From contig VXAA01003839.1 of NCBI GenBank assembly GCA_013399115.1, positions 166,444-230,443 on the forward strand: a DNA stretch of 64,000 bases, written 5' to 3'. Within the stretch, counting starts at the first letter, position 1, and each line of letters begins with the position of its first letter. Below the pieces are notes generated by a model. It did not search any database. It had not been told where the DNA came from and worked only from the letters and a program-made list of their open reading frames with translations. Positions 49,801 through 63,162 of this stretch are shown piece after piece. A program made the translations under genes and the position numbers. The DNA is from Anseranas semipalmata. Lineage: Eukaryota; Chordata; Aves; Anseriformes; Anseranatidae.

Positions 49801-52584
49801 GCTTTCTCGCTCCACCACTTGACTGCATCATACTGTGTTGCTGGTTGCTGAGGTGCTGCTTCACCTTCTGCAATGTTGCTTGATCTCTGATTTCCTGTGA
49901 AGCACAATGAATCTTACATTAGAGTGTGCAGAGTCAGGTGGTGCGCCATCTGTTCCCAGGCTCCGAAAACACTGAGTAACAGAGAGCAACAGAAAGCAAC
50001 AGCTACACCAGTTTCATCAGAATATTCATATTCACACAGTAACAAACAAGCAGATGACTCTGTTTTCAAGCACAGAAAAACATTTTAGTTTTCCAACAGT
50101 TACCTATTAAATCTAACATGTTGAGTTTTTTTTTTTTTTTTTACTTATTAAAATACATTTAATATTCATTAACATGGCTCAGTCATAAAATATGTTAAAA
50201 AATTCATACTGTATAGGTGATTTGATGTTATGGAAACCATGTGACATAGTCTGCAAAGTAGTGTTAATTTAGTTGTATTTAATAACATCTGTGCATGCAC
50301 TGAGGGAAAGAACAGCTGCAAAACTTTAATATTAATATAGTGAAGTGCAGGTAATTCAAAAGATCAGCGAATCCTTTGCTGCCCACCTATGATAACTTTT
50401 TTTTTTTTTTTTTTTAAATGTGCATTAACATTCTGTTAAGAAAACATTATATGTACCTGGCTTGCAGTTAGAAATCCCCATGCTACCTTACTAAACATTG
50501 ATTATGATTCACAGGCTACCACTGTTTCACTTAGATATTTTCTTAACTGCAGTTTAATCAGACAAAAAATAAATACCTGGAGTGCCTTAGAATATGCTTA
50601 TCAGTTGTGAATAATTCAGCTATAGACTCAAAGTTGCTAAGACATATGCCTATAATTCTTTAATGTTTCACCCCATGTTAGTGCTAGAACAGCTTAAGTC
50701 AGATTTACAGGAGCCCAAAATTGCTTTAACTACTTCGCTAAACATTGTGCTTATTATAGAAGAAACTAGAGGAAAGATTTATCACATTTTTAGAAACCAT
50801 TTAAAAAGCTTCATTGATCCTCCTGCACTTTAACTTTCCAACACACTTGTTTTGAAGCACTATATTACAAGGAGGATATAAAAGCTCAAAAAATATGTTT
50901 CTGCCAAAAAATGAGGAAATGAGGGAAAGAAAGAAGCAGACTTGTAGTTCTTGTTGGACATTGTTGTATCAGTGCCCCTCTCTAATGCCCTCCATCTCCT
51001 GAAATACAGCACTTTGGTAAAAATAAAGTGTCTAATGGCTAGGTTCTCTTATTCCCAGTTGTGCTCCTGATTCAATGAATGATCTTGAGGAAGTTACCGT
51101 GTGCTATAATTTTCCAATATATGAATAAAGACAATGATGATAACAATTTCATATATGTGGGATCTTAGACTCAGATGTTTTCAAATATTTTACAACCATG
51201 CATTTATCTTGCTTCATAATTTTCTTGAAAGCTTACCTCTGTCTAGCTGGCACTCACATCTAGAGTTCTATAATTGTATAATATGTAACCATACTTATAT
51301 GTGTATTGTTTTACATATATGCATATACACTTGTGCTAAATTAACTATATACAATGTGTATAAAATGTAGCTATATGGATAAACAGGTATACAAAACCCC
51401 ATTGTCATGAAATAAGGTAACTGCATGATTATAAAGCATTTGAAGATGTCTGGATCAAAGATATTGTACTAGCACAAAGAAAAATTTCCTGCCTAAAAAA
51501 AAAATGCTGAGCCCCTCACTGTTGCAAACAGGGCAACGGGGAAAAAAGTCAGATGACTTAAAAAGCTGACACAAACATAGTCTGTGGGCTTGGCAAATGT
51601 TGGAAGCAAAATTGATTTTGCATTGTCTGAGTTTGGAATGACTGATGTTAACATCTAGCTGTTAGTTTGCAGAGGAGCTACGACTTTTTTTGCAGATAGG
51701 GATATACTCAGAGTATAAAAGTAAAATGCAGAAGAAAAAAACAGTTAAATGAGACATGACTTCTGATTTTCAGCTTGGGCAGAGTTCAGTGACCAGCTGG
51801 CTCAGCTCTATGTTTCATGTCTAATTAGGATCAATTAAACAAAAGACTTCTCATTGCTTAACTTGCAGGTATGTCCTAGATCTATGAGGCTTAGAAGTCC
51901 TGTAATCAGATATCTTAAGCTTTTAACCTTCGATAATTGAACTGTAAAAGATGCTTCCTTCTCATTCTTCTCCTTGAAGCCTTCAGGAACATGCATCAGT
52001 TTATTCTTTGCCTGTTTAGTGCTTATCTGAATATAAGAGAGTCTGACCCTACATTCACTGAACTAAGAAGTGGTATTTCCATTGAACTTAATGAATCTGA
52101 CTGCACTGTTGCTGGCTGGGGGTCAGTCCTCTTTGAACTAATGTAAATGTATGGGTGTCAGACCCACAATCTCTAGTTCCAAGTATGTTGAAAGAAACAA
52201 ACAGCTGAACATAGATAAGCAGGAGAGTAGGTCTGATGTTTTTCCCCAGCCTGTATAGCAATGTCTGTGAACATAAAGCATGATGTAAAGAAAACTGAAC
52301 TACCTCTAAAGGAAGAATTAGGAGCAGACCAGCTGCAATAGCTTCAAGTTGCATCCTAGCTAATTTATTTTGCTCTGCAAGGTAAATCTGCACGGATGTC
52401 TTAACTAATCCAGCTCTCCTACAGCTATAGCATGACTGAGAAAGATTTAATCCTTCAGATGCAAGGAAGCACAGCCTCTGGTCTGAAAACAGGTTACTGA
52501 GGCAGTTTGGGCTGTGAATTTGGCTACATTCACTCTGGAGGTCTGTGGCAGAGCTAGAAATCAGGGACAAAAACAGAGCTCTAT

Positions 52585-52656
52585 CACGGTGACTGAAGCC
52601 TTGTTCTTCATACACGATTCCACGGTGACTGAAGCCTTGTTCTTCATACACAATTC
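52585..52656. repeat. tandem duplication, period 36, two copies
   Basis: The unit beginning cacggtgactgaagccttgt is repeated directly; the copies differ at one base (cacgattc versus cacaattc). Because 36 is divisible by three, an open frame on the minus strand passes through both copies and gains a repeated 12-residue segment; this does not by itself indicate a gene. Confidence 0.92.
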
Positions 52657-55600
52657 CAGCTTTAGGTTGGCTAAGGGTCCTTATTTTTGGCTAAGAAATG
52701 GAGCCCACTCTCTCTAAATCTCATGCTTATGCATGCAGGTTGGCCAAGCAGAGCTCTCTTAGCCTGGGGTTTTGTGCTGTTCTGTTGGGGCCAAGTTTTG
52801 AATTGACCCTGTTTGTACTCCTTCAGATATGAAAAGTATTTTCTAAACAACGATGATGACTAAGGATGTTAACATTTTCCAATAACTAGTCTCACAGACG
52901 ATCAGTTTAAAGTTAACTAAACTGTTTATTACTTTTTTTGTTTTTTCTCTTAAAGTGAGAGTGGAAAGGGGTGCATGAAGCTGAACAGCATCCTGTAGGT
53001 ACAAGAAGTAGTCCTGGAGGTGGAAAAGAAATTGTCCTTCAGTTCCTTTAAGGTGTTTTGGATGTCAGCTTCCCTTTGGGAACTACTGGAATTGTGTCAT
53101 CTCAGAGATTGCTGTGGGCTGGCCTGAACTGGGGTGCAGAAACATCTAGGGAGGGCCTATGTACAAAGACTATCAGGCTGCCAGGATATTGGCAGTGAAG
53201 GCAACACAAAGTGAGTATATGCCTCTAGGAGAACCTGGACATATTACAAGAGTTGGACAGAATTGGGAGGAGGAGATGGGATGGTGTGAGATTGGACTTG
53301 TTCTATATATCTGTTTGGATTATAACCATATAATCGTTTTCTCTGCTGCTTTTTAAAATTTCATTATCCATTGCAATTATGAGCCTAAATTAAAATTAAT
53401 GCTGACCCGTTGACTTGAATAGGTGATGGCTCTAAATTTCAGGGAGCTGAATTTGCCTGTGTTCACATTTCCTTCAATTACAATGACAGCAGTTTTAATT
53501 TAGACTAATATTATCTGCTACATATTTGTCTTTCTTCTGCCAACTAGGATCTCCATGGACAACCTGTGAGATTGTGACATAATTAATAGAGATAATTTCC
53601 AAAATGCCAGAAGTAAGTAAAGTTGTAGGCAATCCCTTCTCAAACTTATTTGTCTTTTTTTTTTTTTTTCTAAAATGTATTATTGTTCTTATCTGTTTAA
53701 TATTTATAAAAAACTATGAAGTATATTCCAACAGCTGTACTCTGCATTAATCACATTTTTACTATTATACCTATTAAAGACAATTAATTAATTAATTTTA
53801 AGTAATGCTTATTTTGTAAGTGTATTCTTGTATTAAAGGCAGTTTATTAAAGAAAGTGGCAATGAAACATTTCGGGGCCCATATATCATTGAAATGGATG
53901 TTGCCCATCTGCCTTTCTAATGTATTACAGAAACTTGCAGTGATAGATGCAACCTCTAATTATCCCAGAGCTGGAAACCTGTCATGTAACAGTTTTCAGA
54001 GGGTTGCCTGATACAAAATGCTAGTAATCTCTATTACTGCATACCAGCCTATAAGCCCTAGCTGAGAGTTCACCAGGCTGGATGTGCTCAGTCTGAAACA
54101 TCAGAATGATGTGGTTTGAATCACAGTTTAGCATGTATTTTCTTGTATTCAAACTACCGCAGTGATCAATCCTACTCAATATGAGATTTCTGAATTCAGA
54201 AATACATGCTAGGATCTATGCACTAGTATCTACATTAATACAAACACAGGCTGACAACTGGCTTCTCAATGACAAGAACAGTAAAAAGAATGTTACTTAC
54301 TTCTTTTGGCCAGATTAAGTCAAATGTCTGATACCACACTCATATTTTGGAAGGTAAAATCACATGAATTGTTCATTTGGCTACAAATTACCTTTTAAGA
54401 AATATAACCTCATTTCATGCTCTATCACGTGTGCGTAAGGAGAAAAGTGCATCTAGATATATACCCAGTTATGAATACATATCAGTCAAAGGTTTTATAC
54501 ACAGTTGACAAAAAACCTTATTTGTCAAGATATATTTCCTTTATCCAAAGCTAATAACTCGTTTCATTTGCATCAGCTTCAGACAAGTATGTGCGAAGCT
54601 GACACTGAGATTTTTCCTTTCCTGACTGAAAACAAGCAGGTGAAAAAAAGGAAAGAAAACCCACCAGATTTTAGAAAAATCCAAATTGGATAGTATTCAT
54701 TTTGCTGAAGAAACTTCTTGCTCCATTTGTTAGACAGTTGATCTTGACTTTTTTTTGACCTGTCATATCATTTTTTAGAAGACACAGTATGTCTTGAAAT
54801 TTATATTGAAGTATATAAACTATAATGCTACTTTACTGGGGGCTGAGGTAGAGCAGCAATATGCAATATGTTGGCAGTGCCTAATAACTTGTTGGCTATG
54901 TATATTTTTATGCCTTCAAACATGAGTCGTAGCTTACCCCACAGCGAAAGGGTGCCATAAGAGGTAAGATGCTTTGTTGCTTAAAGTGCCTACAGTTATG
55001 TTGGACTTTTTGGACCTAGTCTGATAATATTTGCTGCTTATCATATCTGAATAGTAAGTGGTTTTCTTTTTCAACAGTTGAAGTATACAGGTGCATTTTG
55101 GTCCTTGCATGTATGTTAGTGATGTTTGACAAATACCTCATTTTCACTGTACTTTCTTGAATTATTTTAATAACTTAGGGTTGTGAATTAGCTTTTGCAG
55201 CCCTTTAGTAGTAAGAATAGCGTTGGATATGAAAGAGGACAAAAATATTTTTTCACCATTTATTAAAGTGTTATAGAAATGCTTTGGCTCTGGGTATATC
55301 TGACAACTGTATAAGTTGGAAAATATCTTGAACATGAGCATAATTTAAAGTTCAAAAGGAGGGCTGTGGAATCTCCATCCCTCTCTTCCTACCAGCAGGA
55401 ATGCTATAGTAAACAGGAGACAACAGTCTTTTCATATTTAGAATATATGGAATAAAGGAAGAAAAAGATTGAGCAAACTCTTCAACTTGGTAACAGTTCT
55501 GTGAAGTTGCTCATTTGCAGGAATACTGACACTTCTCAGATTCCCTTGTAAGAGTTGGGATGACCTATAAGGGTCCTACATATTTGTGTGTATGTAAATA

Positions 55601-55726
55601 TTTTGTTCAGTGAAAAACAGAAATGATGTAAGACTTCACAGTACCATTTCCCAGATTTTGTATGACCAGTAAAACAAGTTGTTTTGCACTTAAACTCTTT
55701 GTTCAGCTCTTGACATCTCTAGACAT

Positions 55727-55746
55727 CACCACCACCACCACCACCA
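55727..55746 (+). repeat. (CAC)n microsatellite
   Basis: About six to seven uninterrupted cac units. Short and ordinary. Confidence 0.9.
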
Positions 55747-58700
55747 AATTAAAACACCATTCCTCTCAAACATGAATCATTTCATAGGTAAGGTAATACC
55801 ATTTTTCTGCTTGTCCTCCCGTTGCACACTATAACTTATAGGTCAGCAAGAAAGTGTATTTTTGCATGAAAAAACAGCCAGAGGTTATAACAGATGTTCA
55901 GCTAGAAGCATCTTAAGAAATTTGCACCACAGGAAACAAACCCACCAAGATTTACAGAAATGGCATGTAATAATAAAAGTTAATAGTATCTGAAAAAAAG
56001 AGTGTTCAGTTTTTCAGGAATAGTGTATTATTGCAGGTCAATATTCCCTAAATTCTTCAGCTTTTAACATCTCCACGTGTCCTGCTGTTCCCGGCTCAAT
56101 GATGTATTTTTTTTTTTTTTTGTTCTTTGCAGACTATCTTTAATTGGAAAATTGTTTAATAAATCCTCACATTTTATGTCATCAAAGAGAGACATAGCGT
56201 GTGTAAATATTCATTACCACTTCATGTTTAAAACCACTTTGATAAATTAACTTCATAACCTTTAGAGAACAGGAAGAGACAGGAAGCCTGGATGTAACAG
56301 AGACAGTGCATTAAAAAAAAATGGAATAAAAAAAATATAGCTCAACATAGTCATTTGAAAACGTGCTTAGAAAGATTTTGATTGTGTCTATTAGTAGAAA
56401 GGAGATTCACATTAACTCTCTTAGAGGGGAAGACAAATTATCTTTCTGAACTGTCAATCTCACTCTTCTGTCTGTATGAGTTGCTTAGGCCACTGGCTCC
56501 CTAAAGTCACTGTGTACCTAATTCCTGTGGATATTTAGTAACCTAAAACAATGACATGGAGTGGGAAAGTTCAGCTGTCCTAGACAAGTTGCAGATAATA
56601 TCTCTGCATGTTGCTCAGTCCTCACATTTGCACACCAAGTACTGGTCATCCAAGACTTTGATGTTAGCATGTCTTAGCCCAAATTTGACAAGGCAGGCTG
56701 GTCTCACTTCATGTAAAATGCTGTTAAGATAATTTTCTTAACTCATTTCTTTGATCAAATTGCTCTAGTCTTTGCATCCTTTCCCACGTTTGTTGTGTGA
56801 GGGTTGCACTGCTTGCATTCACCCTTGAGGTTCTCCAAAAGCTGTCTCTACTCCTCCATATCCTTCCTATTCACATCTGAGCAGCCAATAATGACATCTT
56901 CACTATTCACTTTTTGTATCTTCAGTCACCTTTGTGCTTTCTCTCCTGCTCTTCTTGCTGGGGAAAAGCTCCCTGTGACTAGATACACAGCTATTTTATC
57001 ATCTTCCTTTCTCTCCCTCCTTAGAAACCTTTCTTTTGGGGGAGCCATAAATCTTAGCAAACAGCTGACAACACTTATAATGTGAATGTGCTTTGACCCC
57101 TATCAGTCTTAGTGACAAATATTTTTTATTCTTTTTATTCTTTCTTTTTTTTTTTCCCCAGTACTCCCCCATCTATCTGTATGCATCTGTTGTCTCTTAT
57201 CATACACATTGGTTTATGATACATAATATTAACAAAGCTAGCTGCAGAATAGAGAGAAAATATCTGAAATAACTATAAATGGAATGGCACAGTCGTGAGC
57301 AGTCTTAAGTGTCTTACGTGCAGTGTTCACATGTCCTTAAATTGTAAGCTCTCTGAAGTTGGGACTGTGGTTTTGGCAGGAGTAGCCTAGCCTCAGTTTG
57401 TAAATAGGTCTCCTAAGTATGAACGCAATATGAATAACTAGTAATAATGCCAACAAAAAGCATCCTGTTACCAGACAAGCTGATTAGCAGCTGTAGTAAA
57501 AGTAGAGGTCTTGTCTGCATGAAGTGTTGAGAAACAAACAAATAAAATATCCTACATCACTTTGTACCAGCACACTTCAAGGTTTGCTTGTGCTAACACT
57601 TAACAGCATATGCACATCATGCAATTTCTTCTGGTTTAATTAGAGATCTGTGAGGAGTGAATTCTCTGGAGATAAAATCTCCTGCTTATCCTATCCACTA
57701 ATTATCTGCTTTTTCTTTGAACAGATATTTTATATTAGAATCTGCTGTTCTTGAGTAGGAAAAAAAGTTATTCTGACCTTTGATGTGACATAATGCCTAG
57801 TGAATGAATATAGAAAATGTGATGAAATGCAGTTGGGTTGGTCTTTGGAATGCTCGGATATAAAGCATAAATAAAAAAGAAGTATATGAGGAATTCGTGA
57901 GAGATTGCTACCTTTTTTTTTTTTTAAGTATTAATATCAATTTAATTGCAAACCACTAGATGCTGTTATTCACAAACCAGTGAGGTTTGCTTTTCTAGCT
58001 AGTTTGGTTCATTTCTATTGCTGAATAATATGCCAATTGTTTTACAGTATAATGGGACATTATTGTGCCTCCCTATTTAACCATTGTGAATAAGAAATAT
58101 TGTAGGTGCCAACCTTAACAGAACTCTCACAAAACTAAGGATGTGAAAGTGAAAAAATAATCATGAAAAACAATAAGAACGGTCAACATTAGAAAGAAAG
58201 TATTGACACAGTAACAATGATTAGCAGCATCTAGGTGCTACTGTTTAGATGTTATCTGTTGGTTTTGGAGATGTTAATATTTCCACATTTTCCTTCACAA
58301 TGCTACTGGATGAATTGGGTTTGACTTTTGCTATAAAAATTTAACTATAGGGACCCTTGCTGCAGCATAACAGGAAGGACTGTGATGTTGTATTATAAAT
58401 TCTGCTTCTGAGAAAGTCAAAACAAGAAGGTAGTACAACTTGTGGCCAGCCACCACTTCATTGGTTAGAGGCAAACTAAACAGCCTGCTGTTCAGCGTTG
58501 GCCTCAAAAGCTGTGTTTGCTTTGCCCTCAGCCTCACGCTGCTCGGCTGTGCATGGCGTCAAGGGAGGCGGGAGGAAGCAGGCCCCCTCGGGCCTGGTGG
58601 CTGGAGCATCTCCTGGAGCTGCTAATTTGATGCCCCCTCAGGCTGAGAAGGGCATGGTCCCTCTTCATTCTCCTAGGGGAGTGCCTCTAACCGCTAAGCT

Positions 58701-58959
58701 ATTACATATGTTCCTCCTTTGGATTTATTTTTGAAATAGAACAATGAGGTCTGCTCGAAGAGCAATTGCTAAGGAGAAGATTTCAGGCTCAGAGTCCCAA
58801 GTGGAAGGGGAGTGTCTGTCTGCTAACAGCCCTGACCAGGGAAGTGAAATTCCAGAGGAGAGAAGGGATTGCAGACATGATTGGCATTTCCTATTAGCTA
58901 GACATAGGAGACTCCCAGCCTCTTAGGAAGCTTCCCTTCAACATACAAATTTTGGGGGG

Positions 58960-59060
58960 ACATCTTTTATAGGTGCCTAATTTTCCACCTAAATGGCACT
59001 GAGAGATTAGGCATCTACATCAGGTTTTGGAGCTCCACTTCAGGGGTTAGAGATGCCTGG
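58960..59060. repeat. possible ancient interspersed repeat remnant
   Basis: The stretch with taggtgcctaattttccacc and ttaggcatctacatcagg resembles old amniote repeats containing 'taggtgcctaa' and 'ttaggcacct'-type motifs. It is too diverged for family assignment from memory. Confidence 0.25.
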
Positions 59061-60382
59061 CACTAGCAATAGCATGAATAGTAGCAACAGCTTCTAGCCC
59101 TGGGTCATGCTCTTTTCCTTCACCTTGATTTATTAATTATCTTGGATCTGCTAAAATATGACTCTCTTCAAAGGGCTCAGGGAGAGGACATTAAAATACA
59201 GGGAACTTTAAGCTTTATTATTAGATGGTGTCAGCTTGTTATTACCCTGAAAACTGAACTCTTTTTACATGGCAGCCACTGACTTCATAAATTTCTGACC
59301 TCTCCTTAATACGCAAGCACTTATAACCAGGCAGAGGATCAAAACTGTAATTTCATGTGTAAGAAATCTCCAGCCAGAGGCCTTGCATCAGTTTTATGCT
59401 AGTATGACTTCCTGGACTTCCAAGGAGTTGCTTCTGATGTATACTAATCGGATGAGATCGAAATCAGACCTATAATACAGCAGGCAGTTCAGTTTGCTTC
59501 CCTCACTTCTTTGTATTACAATCTTTATTATAAAGTTAATGTATTTATGAGGAAAGCATAAATAAAATACCGTAAGAGTACTTGGGAAAGAATATTTTCC
59601 TATAGACAAAGAAAATATGAAATAAAACAGACATGGTCACTTGACTAAATACCACAATACTTTCACAAAAGTAGGAACATTAACTCCAGTATCACAGTGG
59701 ATTTTCATTCCTCACTCTTTCTGTGTAAATGATCCTGCATGTGGAAGTTAGAATTGCTCTTGCCTATACCTGAAGGTCTCCTAGTAGCCCTCACCAACCA
59801 GGCTGAATTTTCAGGAACGCTGTTTTGCATCATTGGCATATAGAGAAATCATAGCTTCCCAATGAACAGGGGCAACTAATGACATTTTTACAGACAAGGC
59901 CAGTCAGTCTGATAAAATGTAGATATCTAAATTCAAAAGAGGGAGTCAGAGAGTCTGCTTTCCATCACTGCCTAACTCTGATGGCCAGAATGAAAACAGA
60001 TAAGTGGGACAGCAAATCTTTAGCTTATTGATTGAGGACACGGGCATGGTGCGTGCGAGATCTGGATTTTGATCTGCGTTTACTGGACTGTTTATGCCTT
60101 GTTACCTTCAATGGTCTGAGTAAATAACAAACAAACAGACAAGCAAGACCTGACCCTGGGTGCAGGCCCTGCTCTTCTGCTTAGATAGGCACTGTCAGAG
60201 ACCACCGAGGACCACCACTGCCCCACAAACTGGGATGATCATCCAGCCCTGTGGTTACTGAGTGCCTGCCTGTTCCCAGCAAGGCAGTGTGGATGCAGCG
60301 GGGCATCCCAGTGCCTTTGACTCTCCTATTCTGCAAAGAGTCTTGCTTCTGGAGATGAAGATATATATCTGAAATGCTTCCT

Positions 60383-60401
60383 CCCCCCCCTCCCCCCACC
60401 C
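60383..60401 (-). other. C-rich run, potential G-quadruplex on the minus strand
   Basis: The + strand is a run of eight C, T, six C, A and three C. The minus strand therefore offers ggg-t-gggggg-a-gggggggg, which can supply four G-triplets with one-base loops. Confidence 0.5.
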
Positions 60402-60410
60402 AAGACGGAA

Positions 60411-60446
60411 GAAATAGTGGTTCAGAAGGAACTGAACCACTATTTC
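60411..60446. repeat. perfect 15-bp inverted repeat with 6-nt loop
   Basis: gaaatagtggttcag at 60411-60425 is exactly complementary in reverse to ctgaaccactatttc at 60432-60446, with a loop of aaggaa between. With a 3-nt bulge (aga) on the left arm the stem extends by about five pairs (acgga with tccgt). It is a clear, strong hairpin of unknown role. Confidence 0.9.
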
Positions 60447-62513
60447 CGTGCCTTACAGGCAGGACTGTTATGCAAAAGATGTGCTGTGCTGTGAGAAGGG
60501 GCAGATTTCTTAGTAATTTTGTATTAACCAGAAGGGCAATTCTGACGGCTGCTGTAACACGGCAAGGCTTGGTCTCTTGATTTTGAAGGATCAGAAATAA
60601 AACAAGAAGTCTGAGCCAAACCCTTGCACCCAGGTCTTGGTTCCCTACTAAGTTTGTAGGAGCATAGTCCCCTGCCCCTGCCTTGCAAGCCACCTGCCTG
60701 TCTTCAGAAATGATACAGGGAGGCTGGGCCTCCTGTAAATAAAAGCCTATGTGCTTTTACTTACCGTTGTAGGGTGAGGGGGCATCTTCTTAGCCACTGG
60801 TGTGCCTACATTTTATTTATTATCGTGATGTTGGTGTTAAACCTGAGGTTAATTCTACATTTCAGTTGGGGTCTAGAACACTAAACCCTGGAATAGTATT
60901 TCATCCTGCTATTGGAAATAGTGTAGTCTGTAATAGATTTAGGCTAATTTACGGAGTCTAGTTTATGTGGTGTTTGAGCCAGATTGCTTTAAGCTACTTG
61001 AAGGTATCTCTGTGTCAGTCTGAAGTTTGTAGCACAGACATGCTCAGGTGTGGAATCCTCCACAGACGTGGCAAATTCAGTTTCAAACAGCAGAAAAGGG
61101 GAATCATGAATGACTATTTATGTAATAGCATTTCTGATGAAAAAAATAATCAGATCACTTTTTGTGATGCTGGCCTAGCTACTCTAAAGAAAAATAATTT
61201 GAAAGAGAAACTTTTTTTGCCACTGAAGAACTTTCAGAATCAGAAAAATGTGAGAAAAGCTTGACAGACAAAAAATGCTGACTCTTGATAGCCTTGATTA
61301 GAAATTCCGTAATTGGGTATCATGTCAGTTTTCATGTTACTGGCAGCAGTCATTGGGAATACATCTAAATCTCCTTTCTTTCTTTCTCTCTCAAACACTG
61401 TCATTCATTTGGGTGCCTATTCATGCATAATGTGATAGCCCTGGGGTGCAATTAATTTTAGCATCTACAGAACTTAGTATGACAAAAAACATTGGTAGAG
61501 TCATCTGCGTAACAGAAATTTGTATGGTATCACAACTTACACTTTTTATGGCGAAAAAAAAAAAAAAAGGAAATTAGCCAAGGACACAAATACATTAATT
61601 AACTTATTAATATTTTACTAATGAAACAAAGTATGTTCTCCAAAAATGCATTCTACTATTCTGTCACTGTCCCAGCTGTTTCAAATCTTTTGGAGAACTG
61701 CCTAGCAGGAAAGGTGTTCAGTTCTGGGGAAGGATGGAAGGTAGATAACTCTCAAAGAAAGCTATGTTTAATTGATATTGGCTGTTATGTTCAAATTGCT
61801 GCTTAACACAGGAACATAATTTATATGCTCGCTAAGCAGATGTGGAAGAGATATTCTATAACTTAGGTTAATACATGAAGTAGCAATAACAGTTTTCTCT
61901 GGGAAAATAAAGAAAACCGATCTATCTGCTAAAATTTCAAGTTTAACACTATCAGCTTAAAAATCGTTTTATTTTCTTATCTTTCTTTTGGTTACCAATG
62001 GCATCAAAAAAGTCCCATCTCACTCAATTCAGAGGTTCTTCCCAAAGTAATAAAATGATGAATAGAAAACTGGTGCAAGGCTGAATTCTTTCTCTGGTTA
62101 TGGAGAGAGTAGCACCACCATGGTCACCTTTGTGGATGGTTCTTCCTGACTCAGAAGCTCCAGGGTCCTCATTGTTATCCTGTAAAAGAAGCAGTTCTGT
62201 TCCATAATGCCCTTCTAGGTGTAAATTCTACCATTCTAACAATTTTCAAAGTGTTTTACTAATGTGTCTGTTTTAGGCTAAACAGTAGCCGAGGAAAGAA
62301 CAGAGAGAACTGCAATCCAAAACATTTCAGATTACACCTCCCATCCCTTCCCCCAAGAGACCAGAAAAAGGTGAAGAGTCTTCCCACCTCATTGTCAAGG
62401 AGAGAGATCTTTTCCTCCACCACCCTGTTCTGGACACTAAAGAGGTGAGGTTTGTCAGAACTGCTCCTGTTTTTCCAGCTGTTACCATTATTTGTAAGAG
62501 GAAGTTCTATTTA

Positions 62514-63162
62514 TATCACAGAATCACAGAATAGTTAAGGTTGGAAGGGACCTCTGGCGATCACCTAGTCCAACCCTGCTGCTCAAGCAGCGTCACCTGG
62601 AGCATGTGGCACAGGATCACCTCCATTCAGGTTTTGAATATCTCTGGAGAAGGAGACTCCACAACTTCTCTGGGCAACCCATTCCAGTGCTCTGTCACCC
62701 TCATAGTAAAAAAGCTTTCCCTCATATTCAGATGGAACTTCCTGTGTTTCAGTTTGTGTCCATTGCCTCTTGTCCTGGTCACTGGGCACCACCAAAAAGT
62801 CTGGTCTTGTCCTCTTGACACACTCCCTTAAGATGTTTATATACTTTGATAAAATCCACTCTCAGTCTTCCCTTCTCCAGGCTTAACAGGCCCAGCTCTC
62901 TCAGCATCTCCTCATATGACAGATGCTCCAGTCCCCTCATCATCTTTGTAGCCCTCTGCTGCACTCGCTCCAGGAGCTCCATGTCCCTCTTGTACTGGGG
63001 GGCCCACAACTGGACACGATACTCCAGGTGTGGCCTCACGAGGGCTGAGCAGAGAGGGAGGATCACCTCCCATGACCTGCTGGCAACACTCTTCCTAACG
63101 CACCCCAGGATGCCATTGGCCTTCTTGGCCACAAGGGCACATTGCTGGCTCATATGAACTCT
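62514..63162 (-). mobile_element. CR1 LINE, minus orientation, with reverse-transcriptase C-terminal frame still open
   Basis: Read on the minus strand the element ends at about 62514 in ctattctgtgattctgtgat, the CR1 3' terminal repeat. On the + strand it begins cacagaatcacagaatagtt, then aaggttggaagggacc and tcacctagtccaaccctgct. The minus-strand frame includes [36 protein letters not shown] and [17 protein letters not shown], which is the C-terminal end of the CR1 ORF2 reverse transcriptase; this frame is open to about 62779, where the 3' UTR follows. The element is 5'-truncated near 63162. It is the least decayed mobile element in the window, so probably the youngest. Confidence 0.95.

Larger units (their letters stand above)
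49801..62513. other. intergenic, no gene recognised
   Basis: About 12.7 kb of AT-rich sequence. T runs lie at 50128-50142, 50398-50416 and 56108-56121, (CAC)n at 55727-55746, and a 36-bp tandem duplication at 52585-52656. A GC-richer patch lies at about 58500-58650, a diverged stretch that may be an old repeat at about 58960-59060, and a C-rich run plus hairpin at 60383-60446. Several complex AT-rich blocks are listed as possible conserved elements. The longest open frame (52088-52651, minus) has no recognised homology. Confidence 0.6.

Noticed and set aside
52088..52651. 187-codon minus-strand open frame, the longest in the window
   Set aside because: No recognisable domain, Leu/Ser-rich, and its length is helped by the 36-bp in-frame duplication; no supporting splice or poly(A) context was found.
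58440..58926. GC-richer stretch with open frames, considered as a processed pseudogene or CpG island
   Set aside because: No parent gene recognised, few CpGs, and the frames have no conserved motif.
62541..63157. Several open frames on both strands within the CR1 element
   Set aside because: Only the minus-strand RT tail is biologically meaningful; the rest are shadow frames of the same LINE.
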